Shown piece after piece: positions 24,034 to 31,809 of a DNA stretch of 64,000 nucleotides. The notes beneath the pieces were generated by a model. It worked only from the letters and a program-made list of their open reading frames with translations, was not told the DNA's origin and did no database searches. Origin of the DNA: Mayfieldus sp038040285 (GTDB taxonomy: Bacteria > Actinomycetota > Thermoleophilia > Solirubrobacterales > 70-9); assembly GCA_038040285.1 (NCBI GenBank), contig JBBPIN010000002.1, positions 62,001 to 126,000 on the forward strand, read 5' to 3'. Positions within the stretch are counted from its first letter, which is position 1; every line of letters starts with the position of its first letter. Made by a program: the position numbers and the translations under genes.

Positions 24034-24852
24034 GTGATCCGCCTCGCGGTCCGCTGCCGGCCCGAGCAGGCGGAGCTGGTGCTCGGCGAGCTCGCGGTCC
24101 TTGCGCCGAACGGGTTCGAGGAGGAGCAGGGCGACGGCTACGTCGAGTACGCGATCTACGGAGCCGAGGGGGAGCTGCCGGACCTGGGTCAGATCGAGGC
24201 GGCCACCGGCGAGGGAACGGTCGAGGTCGACGCCACCGAGGTCCCCGACGACTGGGCCGACCGCTGGCAGGACTTCCATCAACCGTTGCTGGTCAGCGGT
24301 CGCGTCTGGGTTCGCCCCTCGTGGGCCGAGCCGCACCCGGAGGCAATCGACGTGGTCATCGACCCCGGCCGCGCCTTTGGCACCGGCGCCCACGCGACCA
24401 CCTGCATGTGCATCGAGGCGCTGGTCGAGTTGGCCGACGGCGGCGCCGCCGGGGCCCTGATCGACCTCGGCACCGGGTCCGGGGTGCTGGCGATCGCGGC
24501 CGCAAAGCTCGGGTGGAACCCGGTTCGCGCCTGCGATCACGAGCCCGCGTCGCTGCAGGCGGCGGCCGACAACGCCGCCGCCAACGCCGTCGAGCTGCAG
24601 CTGAGCAGGCTCAACCTGCGCCAGGAGCTGCCGGCCCTCGCGCCGGCCGTAGTTGCCAACCTGACTTCGCCACTGCTGCGGCGGATCGCCTCCGGGATGG
24701 AGGGTGGCAAGCTCCCGGAGCACTTCATCTGCTCAGGGCTGTTGACTTCCGAGGCCAATGATGTGAGCGCCGCCTTCGGCCGCGCCGGCTTCGGTGAGCG
24801 AAAGCGGCGGTCGGAGGGCGATTGGGCCTCGATATCGTTCGCGCCCAGATGA
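24034..24852 (+). CDS. prmA: Ribosomal protein L11 methyltransferase
   Basis: 272 residues from GTG. PrmA trimethylates L11 using S-adenosylmethionine. The N-terminal substrate-recognition domain contains NGFEEEQGDGYVEYAIYG and DWADRWQDFHQPLLVSGRVWVRPSW. The methyltransferase core has DPGRAFGTGAHATTCMCIEAL and the SAM loop LIDLGTGSGVLAIAAAKLG; the usual post-II motif N-L/I-T-S-P-L is present (VVANLTSPLL). The stop overlaps the start of the DUF2269-like reading frame (ATGA). Confidence 0.92.
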   Translation: MIRLAVRCRPEQAELVLGELAVLAPNGFEEEQGDGYVEYAIYGAEGELPDLGQIEAATGEGTVEVDATEVPDDWADRWQDFHQPLLVSGRVWVRPSWAEPHPEAIDVVIDPGRAFGTGAHATTCMCIEALVELADGGAAGALIDLGTGSGVLAIAAAKLGWNPVRACDHEPASLQAAADNAAANAVELQLSRLNLRQELPALAPAVVANLTSPLLRRIASGMEGGKLPEHFICSGLLTSEANDVSAAFGRAGFGERKRRSEGDWASISFAPR

Positions 24853-25354
24853 GCGGAGCTTCAGTTCTCGCGGTCACCACCTACGAGTTCTCCGTCTTCA
24901 TCCACATCACCGCGGTGATGGTCGGGTTCGGGGCCACCTTCGCCGAGGCGATCATGTTTCCGGTCGCAATGAAGGTGAGCCCGCGCCACCTCCCCTATGT
25001 CCACCGGCTGCGCTCGCGATCAACCAGTGGCTTGCGACGCCGGCCCTGGTGATCGTCCTGGGGACCGGGATCTACCAGGTCAGCAAGGGAAACTGGCGGT
25101 TCGGCAAGTTCTGGGTCAGCGGCGCCTTCGTGATCGTCTTCATCATCGGAGGGCTGCTCGGCGGTTACTTCATTCCCACCGACCGGCGTTTGGCTCCGAT
25201 GGCAGAGCGCGACATCGCGGCCTCGGGCGATGGAGAGGTTGTCCTTTCCGACGAGTATCAGCGGCAGGCCCGCCTCGAGGGAATCGTCGGAACGATCACC
25301 GGGATCCTTCTCGTTGCGGCCGTCTATCTGATGGTCACCAAGCCCGGGGCCTGA
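24849..25354 (+). pseudogene. DUF2269-like membrane protein, frameshifted
   Basis: The start (ATG 24849, overlapping the prmA stop) and the end (TGA 25354) belong to one protein but lie in different frames. The first frame gives TYEFSVFIHITAVMVGFGATF and continues to PRHLPYVHRL; the second takes over with LAINQWLATPALVIVLGTG and runs through two more helices to VYLMVTKPGA. The switch is near 25005-25012 in CGGCTGCGCTCGCG and is explained by one missing base. The corrected protein of about 168 residues has four membrane helices and no known activity. Either a sequence error or a recent inactivation. Confidence 0.85.
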
Positions 25355-25360
25355 GGAGGC

Positions 25361-26194
25361 TTGACCGCCGGGGCCCACCGCGAGCTTCCGATCGCGGTCT
25401 TCGATTCAGGAGTCGGCGGCCTCACAGTCCTGCACGAGTGCCTGGTCTCGCTGCCCGAGGAGGACTTTCTCTACCTCGGCGACAGCTCCCACTTCCCCTA
25501 CGGGATCAAGCAGCCCGAGGAGCTGCGCAAGCGGGTCGAGCAGGTGAGCCGCTTCCTCCTGGATCGGGGGGCGAAGCTGCTCGTCGTCGCCTGCAATTCC
25601 GCGACCTCGGCAGGCGCTGAGGCGGCGCGGGCGGTCGCGCGGGAGGGCGGTGTGGAGGTCGTGACGGTGATCGAGCCAGAGGCCGAGATCGCCGCCGCGA
25701 TCACCGACAGCGGCCGCGTAGGGGTCCTGGCCACCCCCGCCACGGTGAAGGCCGGCGCCTATCGCCGCGCGCTCGGCCATCAAGGCCGTGCGCTGGACGT
25801 CACCGAGGTGGCCGCACCGGACCTTGCCCCGATCATCCAGCACGGCTTTCCGTTCGATCAGGGGGTCGTCGACAAGGTGCGGTCCTACTGCGCGCCGCTG
25901 AGGGAGGCCGAGATCGACACCCTGATCCTTGGCTGCACCCACTACCCGCTGGTGGCGCCGATGCTGCAACGGATGCTCGGTCGGGACGTTCGCCTGATCA
26001 CCGCCGGCCACGCGGTCGCCGCCGCGGCGCAGCGGGTTCTCGAGACCAACGATCTGACCTCCCCCAACGGCGGCGAGGGCACCTACCGCTTCCTCTGCAC
26101 CGGTGATGTCACCGCGTTCCGCGATCTGGGCACCCGCTTCCTGCAGATGCCACTCGGCGAGGTGGAGCACGTGGAGGTGCCAGACTCCTCCTGA
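25361..26194 (+). CDS. murI: Glutamate racemase
   Basis: 277 residues from TTG. It makes D-glutamate for peptidoglycan. The opening IAVFDSGVGGLTVL contains the conserved Asp-Ser, and both catalytic cysteines are in canonical motifs (VVACNSATSAG and LILGCTHYPLV). YLGDSSHFPYG is the third signature. It begins 6 nt after the DUF2269-like gene and shares one base with the next start. Confidence 0.95.
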   Translation: MTAGAHRELPIAVFDSGVGGLTVLHECLVSLPEEDFLYLGDSSHFPYGIKQPEELRKRVEQVSRFLLDRGAKLLVVACNSATSAGAEAARAVAREGGVEVVTVIEPEAEIAAAITDSGRVGVLATPATVKAGAYRRALGHQGRALDVTEVAAPDLAPIIQHGFPFDQGVVDKVRSYCAPLREAEIDTLILGCTHYPLVAPMLQRMLGRDVRLITAGHAVAAAAQRVLETNDLTSPNGGEGTYRFLCTGDVTAFRDLGTRFLQMPLGEVEHVEVPDSS

Positions 26195-26463
26195 TGATCT
26201 CCGAAGCACGTCGACTGGCCCGCACCGTCCCCGACAAGTTGGCGCTCCTACGGCGCCTCGCCGCCGATCCGACCACGCCGCGACGGCATCGGCTGCTGCT
26301 CCTCGCTCTGGTCGCCTACCTCGCCTCGCCGATCGACCTGATCCCCGATTTCATCCCCGTTCTCGGTCAACTTGACGACGCGATCGCGGTCGTGCTGGTG
26401 CTGCGAATCGTGCAGCGCGGTCGCCTCGACGGGCCCACGGACCCGTCTACCCTTAACGCGTGA
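26194..26463 (+). CDS. DUF1232 (YkvA-like) small membrane protein
   Basis: 89 residues. The family motif is complete: LVAYLASPIDLIPDFIPVLG followed by QLDDAIAV, a hydrophobic hairpin with the S-P-I-D-L-I-P-D-F-I-P core. Function is unknown; these proteins are thought to sit in or on the membrane. The start overlaps the murI stop by one base, and its 3' end overlaps yqeY (GTGA). Confidence 0.88.
   Translation: MISEARRLARTVPDKLALLRRLAADPTTPRRHRLLLLALVAYLASPIDLIPDFIPVLGQLDDAIAVVLVLRIVQRGRLDGPTDPSTLNA
26448..26453 (+). promoter_or_regulatory. -10 box (TACCCT) before yqeY
   Basis: TACCCT ends 6 nt before the yqeY GTG at 26460, inside the 3' end of the DUF1232 gene. It suggests an internal leaderless promoter that lets yqeY-phoH-ybeY-era be expressed apart from murI. 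Confidence 0.5.
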
Positions 26464-26891
26464 CCATCCTCGAGAAGGTCCAGGAGGACGTGCGCGCCGC
26501 GATGAAGGCCGGCGAGCGCGAGCGGGCGGCGGCGCTGCGCATGGTCGTCGACGCGCTTCAGCAGGACGCCAAGCTCGGCGACGGCGACGAGGTCGCCGTC
26601 CTTCAGCGGGAGCGCAAGAAGCGCTTGGAGGCGGCCGACGCATACCGCGACGGCGACAGAGGCGAGCAGGCCGACACAGAGCAGTCCGAGGCAAAGCTGA
26701 TCGAGGCCTATCTGCCCGAGCAGCTCTCCGACGAGGAGCTCGGCGAGCTGGTCTCGGCCGCGATCGCCGAGATAGGGGCGACCGAGCAGAGCCAGATGGG
26801 TCAGGTGATGTCGGCGCTGATGCCGAAGGTCGGGGGCAGGGCGGACGGCAAGCGAGTGAGCCAGGTGGTGCGCGAGCGGCTTGGCGCGTAG
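26460..26891 (+). CDS. yqeY: GatB/YqeY domain protein
   Basis: 143 residues from GTG. The stand-alone GatB_Yqey fold opens with ILEKVQEDVRAAMKAGERERAAALRMV and ends with the typical MGQVMSALMPKVGGRADGKRVSQVV. The domain resembles the tRNA-binding tail of GatB, but the free protein has no proven role in tRNA amidation. It overlaps phoH by 11 nt. Confidence 0.9.
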   Translation: MTILEKVQEDVRAAMKAGERERAAALRMVVDALQQDAKLGDGDEVAVLQRERKKRLEAADAYRDGDRGEQADTEQSEAKLIEAYLPEQLSDEELGELVSAAIAEIGATEQSQMGQVMSALMPKVGGRADGKRVSQVVRERLGA

Positions 26892-27837
26892 GCAGCTAAC
26901 CCTCGACAACACCGTCGCCGCGGAGCTTGCGGGCTCCGGCGACGCGGTGCTTCGCACCCTCGAGGGCCACCTCGACTGCGACCTGCACCTGCGCGGCAAC
27001 GTGCTGACGCTCGACGGCGGCGACGGCGAGGTGCAGACCGCCGCCACCGTGGTCGACGAGCTGGTGGAGCTGATCGAGCAGGGTCACGAGATCGCACCCG
27101 GGACGATCGAGGCGGTGACCGGGGCTCTGGACGCCCATGAGAGCCCCGCCGAGATCCTCGAGGACGTCATCTGGCGCCACCGCAACATCAAGGTGGCGCC
27201 GAAGACGCTGAACCAGAAGCGGTACGTCGACGCGATCCGCGAGCAGACGATTACCTTCGGGATCGGCCCTGCCGGCACCGGGAAGACGTTCCTCGCGGTC
27301 GCCATGGCGGCGGCGGCGTTGGCGACGCGTCAGGTGACGCGGGTCATCCTCACCCGCCCGGCGGTCGAGGCCGGAGAGCGGCTGGGCTTCTTGCCGGGCG
27401 ACATCCAGGCGAAGGTCGATCCGTATCTGCGGCCGCTGTTCGACGCTCTCTACGACATGCTCGATCCCGATCGCGTCAACTCGTACTTCGAGAAGGGAGT
27501 GATCGAGGTGGCGCCGCTGGCCTTCATGCGCGGCCGCACCCTCAACGACTCCTTCGTAATTCTCGACGAGGCCCAGAACACCAGCCCCGAACAGATGAAG
27601 ATGTTCCTCACCCGCCTCGGCTTCAACTCGAAGATGGTGGTGACTGGCGACATCACCCAGATCGACCTGCCCCACGACAAGCGGTCCGGCCTGATCGTCG
27701 TGCGCGAGATCCTCGACCGTGTCGAGGACGTCTCCTTCGTTCACTTCGGTGGCGAGGACGTCGTACGCCACAAGCTCGTCCAGAGGATCGTCGCGGCCTA
27801 CGGCGAGTTCGCCGAGCGCGAGCCGCAGGACGATTGA
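26881..27837 (+). CDS. phoH: PhoH-like ATPase
   Basis: 318 residues from TTG. It is an RNA-associated ATPase of the PhoH/YbeZ type. It has a short N-terminal KH-like region, then Walker A in GIGPAGTGKTFLAVAMA, the signature RPAVEAGERLGFLPGD, Walker B in VILDEAQNTSPEQMKMFLTR and sensor VVTGDITQIDLP. It sits upstream of ybeY, the conserved partner in rRNA maturation and ribosome quality control; the two overlap by 4 nt. Confidence 0.95.
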   Translation: MARRQLTLDNTVAAELAGSGDAVLRTLEGHLDCDLHLRGNVLTLDGGDGEVQTAATVVDELVELIEQGHEIAPGTIEAVTGALDAHESPAEILEDVIWRHRNIKVAPKTLNQKRYVDAIREQTITFGIGPAGTGKTFLAVAMAAAALATRQVTRVILTRPAVEAGERLGFLPGDIQAKVDPYLRPLFDALYDMLDPDRVNSYFEKGVIEVAPLAFMRGRTLNDSFVILDEAQNTSPEQMKMFLTRLGFNSKMVVTGDITQIDLPHDKRSGLIVVREILDRVEDVSFVHFGGEDVVRHKLVQRIVAAYGEFAEREPQDD

Positions 27838-28205
27838 ACATCGATCTCTCCGACGTCCCACCGGAGCTGGGCGAGGCGGTCGCGGCGGCGCTCGAAGCAG
27901 CCGGCGTCGAGGACGGTCACCTCGCGGTGGAGATAGTGCACCCGGAGCGAATCCGCGATCTCAATCGCGAGCACCGAGGGATGAATCGCCCCACCGACGT
28001 GCTCGCGTTCCCGGTCGATGGCCCAGGGCCCTCCGAGGGGCCACGGGAACTCGGGGACGTGGTGGTTTGTCCCGAAGAATGCAGCGACCTGCGCGAGGCG
28101 GTTGTTCATGGCGTGCTCCACCTCTGCGGCTATGACCACGAGGTGGATGACGGCGAGATGCTGGCTCTGCAGGCGAAGGCGATGGCCCGGTTGCGCGATC
28201 GATGA
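27834..28205 (+). CDS. ybeY: Endoribonuclease YbeY
   Basis: 123 residues from TTG. It is a single-strand-specific metallo-RNase for 16S rRNA 3'-end processing. The zinc motif H-G-x-L-H-L-x-G-Y-D-H is present (HGVLHLCGYDHE), as is NREHRGMNRPTDVLAFP upstream. It overlaps phoH by 4 nt at its start and era by 4 nt at its end, so the three are tightly coupled. Confidence 0.94.
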   Translation: MNIDLSDVPPELGEAVAAALEAAGVEDGHLAVEIVHPERIRDLNREHRGMNRPTDVLAFPVDGPGPSEGPRELGDVVVCPEECSDLREAVVHGVLHLCGYDHEVDDGEMLALQAKAMARLRDR

Positions 28206-29095
28206 CTCGTTCCGGGTTCGTGGGGCTGGCCGGTAGGCCCAACGTCGGCAAGTCGACGCTGATCAACGCGCTGGTCGGAGCGCGGGTGGCGATCGTCTCC
28301 GATCGTCCCCAGACGACCCGCCGGGCGATCCGCGGCATCTGCACCGACCAGGCCGCCGGTTGGCAGATCGTCCTCGTAGACCTGCCCGGCGTCCAGCGAC
28401 CGCGCGACGTTCTCACCGAGAGGATGCAGCGGCGGGTGGAGCGCGAGCTGGCCGATTCGGACGCCGTGCTGCTCGTCATCAATGGTGAGGAGGGAGTAGG
28501 TCCCGGGGACCGCTTCATCGATCGTTCACTGCTCGCGGCGAGACGCGACCTCCCGGTCCTCTGCACCGTCAACAAGGTCGACCGGCTCGGCAAGCCGCAG
28601 ACGACGGAGGTGCTCGCCTCCGCCGCCGAGCTGAAGTCGGTGGACGAAGTGTTCCCGATCAGCGCCAAGACCGGAGAGGGTCTCGAGCCGCTGCTCGAAC
28701 GACTGGCCGAGCTGATGCCCAAGGGGCCCTACCTCTACCCTCCGGAGCAGCACAGCGACCAGCCGAGCGACGTGTTGCTGGCGGAGCTGATCCGTGAGCA
28801 GGTGCTGAACCGCACCAGGGACGAGATCCCGCACTCGGTCGAGGTCGCGGTCTCCGAAGTCGACCAGCGCGAGGACGGCCTGGTCACGATCCAGGCCGAG
28901 GTCTGGACCGAGTCCGAATCACAAAAGGCGATCCTGATCGGCGGGAAAGGCAGCAAGGTCAAGGAGGTCGGGACGGCGGCGCGGCGCGAGCTGGAGCGCG
29001 AGCTCGGTACCCGGGTGCATCTTGACCTGCAGGTCAAGGTTCGGCGACGCTGGCGTCGCGACGAGGGTTTGCTGGATCGCCTGGGGATCGAGTAA
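28202..29095 (+). CDS. era: GTPase Era
   Basis: 297 residues. The GTPase domain has GRPNVGKSTLINALVG (G1), the TTR switch, DLPGVQ (G3), NKVD (G4) and SAKTG (G5). The C-terminal KH domain includes ILIGGKGSKVKEVGTAARRELE. Era assembles the 30S subunit by binding the 16S rRNA 3' end, matching the YbeY gene just upstream. It is the last gene of the cluster; recO, which often follows, is absent here. Confidence 0.96.
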   Translation: MTRSGFVGLAGRPNVGKSTLINALVGARVAIVSDRPQTTRRAIRGICTDQAAGWQIVLVDLPGVQRPRDVLTERMQRRVERELADSDAVLLVINGEEGVGPGDRFIDRSLLAARRDLPVLCTVNKVDRLGKPQTTEVLASAAELKSVDEVFPISAKTGEGLEPLLERLAELMPKGPYLYPPEQHSDQPSDVLLAELIREQVLNRTRDEIPHSVEVAVSEVDQREDGLVTIQAEVWTESESQKAILIGGKGSKVKEVGTAARRELERELGTRVHLDLQVKVRRRWRRDEGLLDRLGIE

Positions 29096-29158
29096 TGGGC
29101 GCGATCTTTCACTTCTAGGTATCAAGCGCATCGAACAGATGGCCGAATAACTCCTGTA

Positions 29159-29180
29159 CTCAGGTAGCCATGAGCCTGAG
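29159..29180. other. Perfect inverted repeat between era and the GGDEF gene
   Basis: CTCAGG at 29159-29164 and CCTGAG at 29175-29180 form a 6-bp stem with a 10-nt loop, 64 nt after the era stop. It may end the era transcript or act as an operator for the cyclase gene. A second stem, GGCTT-AAGCC, lies near 29199-29214. Confidence 0.4.
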
Positions 29181-29244
29181 GGACTTTCCTTTGATTGCGG
29201 CTTGCGCCAAAGCCGGTTGACAGTCAGTTCGCGCGAGGAGACAG

Positions 29245-31092
29245 ATGTACGCACTGCAGCTAGATCGCAGGTTCGATCACGGCGCGCCCCGTGAAGCGCG
29301 CCCCTTCGAGCAAGCCGACCTGGCGCTCCGCTTCGCGCCCTTCATCTCACTCCTCCTGGTGACGCTCGCAGTCGTGCCGTTTGCCTATGACGGCATGACC
29401 GCCAAGATCAAACTCTCCTGGGCGCTCGTCGCCCTGATCGTCGGCTCTGTCTTCCTGCTGCCCTGGTCGCGGCTGCCGGCCAGTTGCCAGGCGATTCCGG
29501 TGCTGCTGCTCTACGTGGTTGCTGCGCTGGTCCGCGACGCAACGGGAGGCGGCGCATCCGTGTTCACGGCGCTGATCCTGCTTCCGGTCGTCTGGTTCGC
29601 GCTCTACGGAACGCTCAATCAGGTCCTTCTGTCGGTCCTCGGCTGCGCGCTCGCGATCGGGTTGCCCGTGGTCCTCGACCCGGGCTCGAAGTACCCGTCC
29701 TCGGAGCTCGGCCGCGCGGCGCTCGACTCGATCATGACCGGGGCGCTCGGCGTCACCGGTCTCCATCTGATGCGCAAGATCCGCGAGCGGGAGGAGCTCT
29801 CCCGCTCGATTCTCAACTCGGCCCATGAGGCGTTCATCTCGATGGACGAGGACGGCAACATCGTGGAATGGAGCTCCCAGGCCGAGCGGGACTTCGGTTG
29901 GTCGCGGGCGGAGGCGATGGGCCGCCCGCTCGTCGAAACGATCCTCCCCGCCGAGGATCGTGAGCACTACGAGCCGGACCTCCAGCGCATGCTGGAGGGC
30001 GACCACCGGGGCCTCGGGCGCAGGATCGAGGCCACGGCTGCACGCCGCAATGGGATCCGGTTCCCGGTCGAGCTGAGCTTCTCGACTCTGAAGACCTCCC
30101 AGGGGCTTCGCTTCAACGCCTTCGTGCACGACATCAGCGAGCGGCGCCGCTCCGAGGAGGCGCTGAACCAGGCCAACCAGCGCTTCCGCAGCGCCTTCGA
30201 CGACGCAGGCATCGGTATGGCGATCGTCAGCCTGGAGGGGCGCTGGCTGCGAGCCAACCGTGCCCTGGCCGAGCTCACCGGTTACCCGCAGGAACAGCTC
30301 GTGGGGATGGGCTTCCAGGACATCACCCATCCCGACGACCTGCCGAAGGACTTCAACGCCCTGCAGGAGATGATCGAGGGCGTGCGGGATCGCTTCCAGA
30401 CCGAGAAGCGCTATTTCCACGCTGACGGCCATGTGATCTGGATCAGCCTCAGCACGACAATCGTGCGCGACAGCGAAGGCAAGCCGATGTATCTGCTGTC
30501 CCAGATGCAGGACATCAGCGAGCGCAAGGAGACCGAGAAACGGCTAACCCATCGGGCCTCCCACGACGAGCTCACCGGTCTACCCAACCGTGGCGTGCTC
30601 GAGGACCGGATGGTCCTGGCCTTCAACCGGCAGCGACGCGAGCGAAAGCCGATCTCCGTTCTCTATCTCGACCTCGACGGCTTCAAGCGGGTCAATGACA
30701 CCCACGGCCACGACGCGGGCGACTACCTGCTGGTCGCCGTGGCCGAGCGCCTCACCGCCCTCGTGCGGCCGACCGACGTCGTGAGCAGACTGGGCGGCGA
30801 TGAGTTCGCGATCCTCTGTGAGGCAATGAACGAGCAGGGGGCGACGCAGCTTGCGAAGCGGATCGTGGAGGTCGTCCCGAAGCCGATCGAGGTCGAGGGT
30901 CGGCGCCTCACCGTCACGCCCAGCGTCGGCATCGCGCTGAGCCGCGACCCCGCGATCAGGCCCGGCGAGCTGCTCGCCGACGCGGACATGGCGATGTACT
31001 TCGCCAAGGAAGAGAACCGGTCCGGCTTCGCGTTATTCGAGGACGAACTGCGCGAGCATGCCCGCAACCGCCTGTCGCTCGACGCCGGCTGA
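29245..31092 (+). CDS. Membrane PAS-PAS-GGDEF diguanylate cyclase
   Basis: 615 residues. The N-terminal 165 residues hold five or six membrane helices. Two PAS domains follow (about 185-300 and 305-430; NSAHEAFISMDEDGNIVEWSS and AFDDAGIGMAIVSLEGRWLR start them), each ending in a PAC-type DISER motif. The C-terminal GGDEF domain has RASHDELTGLPNRGVLEDRM, DLDGFKRVNDTHGHDAGD and an intact SRLGGDEFAIL. An inhibitory RxxD site (RPTD) stands exactly five residues before GGDEF. The predicted activity is synthesis of cyclic di-GMP, with product feedback. A GAGGAGA ribosome-binding site precedes the ATG. No EAL domain is present. Confidence 0.92.
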   Translation: MYALQLDRRFDHGAPREARPFEQADLALRFAPFISLLLVTLAVVPFAYDGMTAKIKLSWALVALIVGSVFLLPWSRLPASCQAIPVLLLYVVAALVRDATGGGASVFTALILLPVVWFALYGTLNQVLLSVLGCALAIGLPVVLDPGSKYPSSELGRAALDSIMTGALGVTGLHLMRKIREREELSRSILNSAHEAFISMDEDGNIVEWSSQAERDFGWSRAEAMGRPLVETILPAEDREHYEPDLQRMLEGDHRGLGRRIEATAARRNGIRFPVELSFSTLKTSQGLRFNAFVHDISERRRSEEALNQANQRFRSAFDDAGIGMAIVSLEGRWLRANRALAELTGYPQEQLVGMGFQDITHPDDLPKDFNALQEMIEGVRDRFQTEKRYFHADGHVIWISLSTTIVRDSEGKPMYLLSQMQDISERKETEKRLTHRASHDELTGLPNRGVLEDRMVLAFNRQRRERKPISVLYLDLDGFKRVNDTHGHDAGDYLLVAVAERLTALVRPTDVVSRLGGDEFAILCEAMNEQGATQLAKRIVEVVPKPIEVEGRRLTVTPSVGIALSRDPAIRPGELLADADMAMYFAKEENRSGFALFEDELREHARNRLSLDAG

Positions 31093-31149
31093 ACGGCTGC
31101 CGCGACTTCATCATGCAGCGGTGCTCTCGGGGCGCCAGCCGACGAATCG

Positions 31150-31155
31150 TAAACT
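31150..31155 (+). promoter_or_regulatory. -10 box (TAAACT) of the hisIE-trp operon, leaderless
   Basis: TAAACT ends 6 nt before the hisIE ATG at 31162. It is the only promoter-like signal before the his/trp genes; no leader peptide or attenuator is visible. Confidence 0.6.
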
Positions 31156-31161
31156 GGCTGC

Positions 31162-31809
31162 ATGTTCGAGGGGATTACGTTCGACGAGCACGGGCTCGTT
31201 CCCTGTGTTATGCAGGACGACGCCAGCGGCGAGGTGCTGACGCTCGGCTACATGAACGAGGAGGCGTTGCGCCTCACCGTTGAGACCGCCGAGGTGCACT
31301 TCTTCAGCCGCTCGCGCGACGAGATCTGGCACAAGGGGGAGACCTCCGGAAACGTGCAGCGCGTGCGCCAACTCCGCTACGACTGCGACGGCGATGCGCT
31401 GGTGGCGCTGGTGGAGCCGGCCGGACCGGCCTGTCACACGGGTGAGAGGTCCTGCTTTTACCGCGAGCTGGGTGGTTCAGCGGCCACCGGCAAGGACGCG
31501 CCCCGCGCCGAGGGAGAACCCGGGCTCGCCGCCCACGAGGCGCTCGCGGCGCTCGAGCGAACGCTGCGCAAACGCCAATCCGAGCGGCCCGAGAGCAGCT
31601 ACACGGTCGAGCTGCTCTCCGACCCGGAGCGCATCGGGGCCAAGGTGACCGAGGAGGCCGAGGAGGTGACCAGGGCGGCGCGCGAGGAGTCAGAGCAGCG
31701 GGTGGCCGAGGAGGCCGCCGATCTGCTCTATCACCTGAGCGTGTTGCTGCTCTCCCGCGGCGTCGATCAGGTCGACGTCATGGAGGTCCTCAATGGCCGT
31801 CGTCTCTGA
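31162..31809 (+). CDS. hisIE: Bifunctional phosphoribosyl-AMP cyclohydrolase / phosphoribosyl-ATP pyrophosphatase
   Basis: 215 residues. HisI part (1-110): SRDEIWHKGETSGNVQRV, the metal site YDCDGDAL and CHTGERSCFYREL. HisE part (about 125-215): LERTLRKRQ, then KVTEEAEEVTRAA and EEAADLLYHLSVLLLSRGV, the conserved acidic NTP-pyrophosphatase helix. The two domains catalyse steps 2 and 3 of histidine synthesis. Its 3' end overlaps trpE by 17 nt, so histidine and tryptophan synthesis are transcriptionally tied. Confidence 0.95.
   Translation: MFEGITFDEHGLVPCVMQDDASGEVLTLGYMNEEALRLTVETAEVHFFSRSRDEIWHKGETSGNVQRVRQLRYDCDGDALVALVEPAGPACHTGERSCFYRELGGSAATGKDAPRAEGEPGLAAHEALAALERTLRKRQSERPESSYTVELLSDPERIGAKVTEEAEEVTRAAREESEQRVAEEAADLLYHLSVLLLSRGVDQVDVMEVLNGRRL

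Noticed and set aside
29217..29222. TTGACA as a -35 box for the GGDEF gene
   Set aside because: It lies only 22 nt before the start codon, leaving no room for a -10 box and leader; the ribosome-binding site there is convincing instead.
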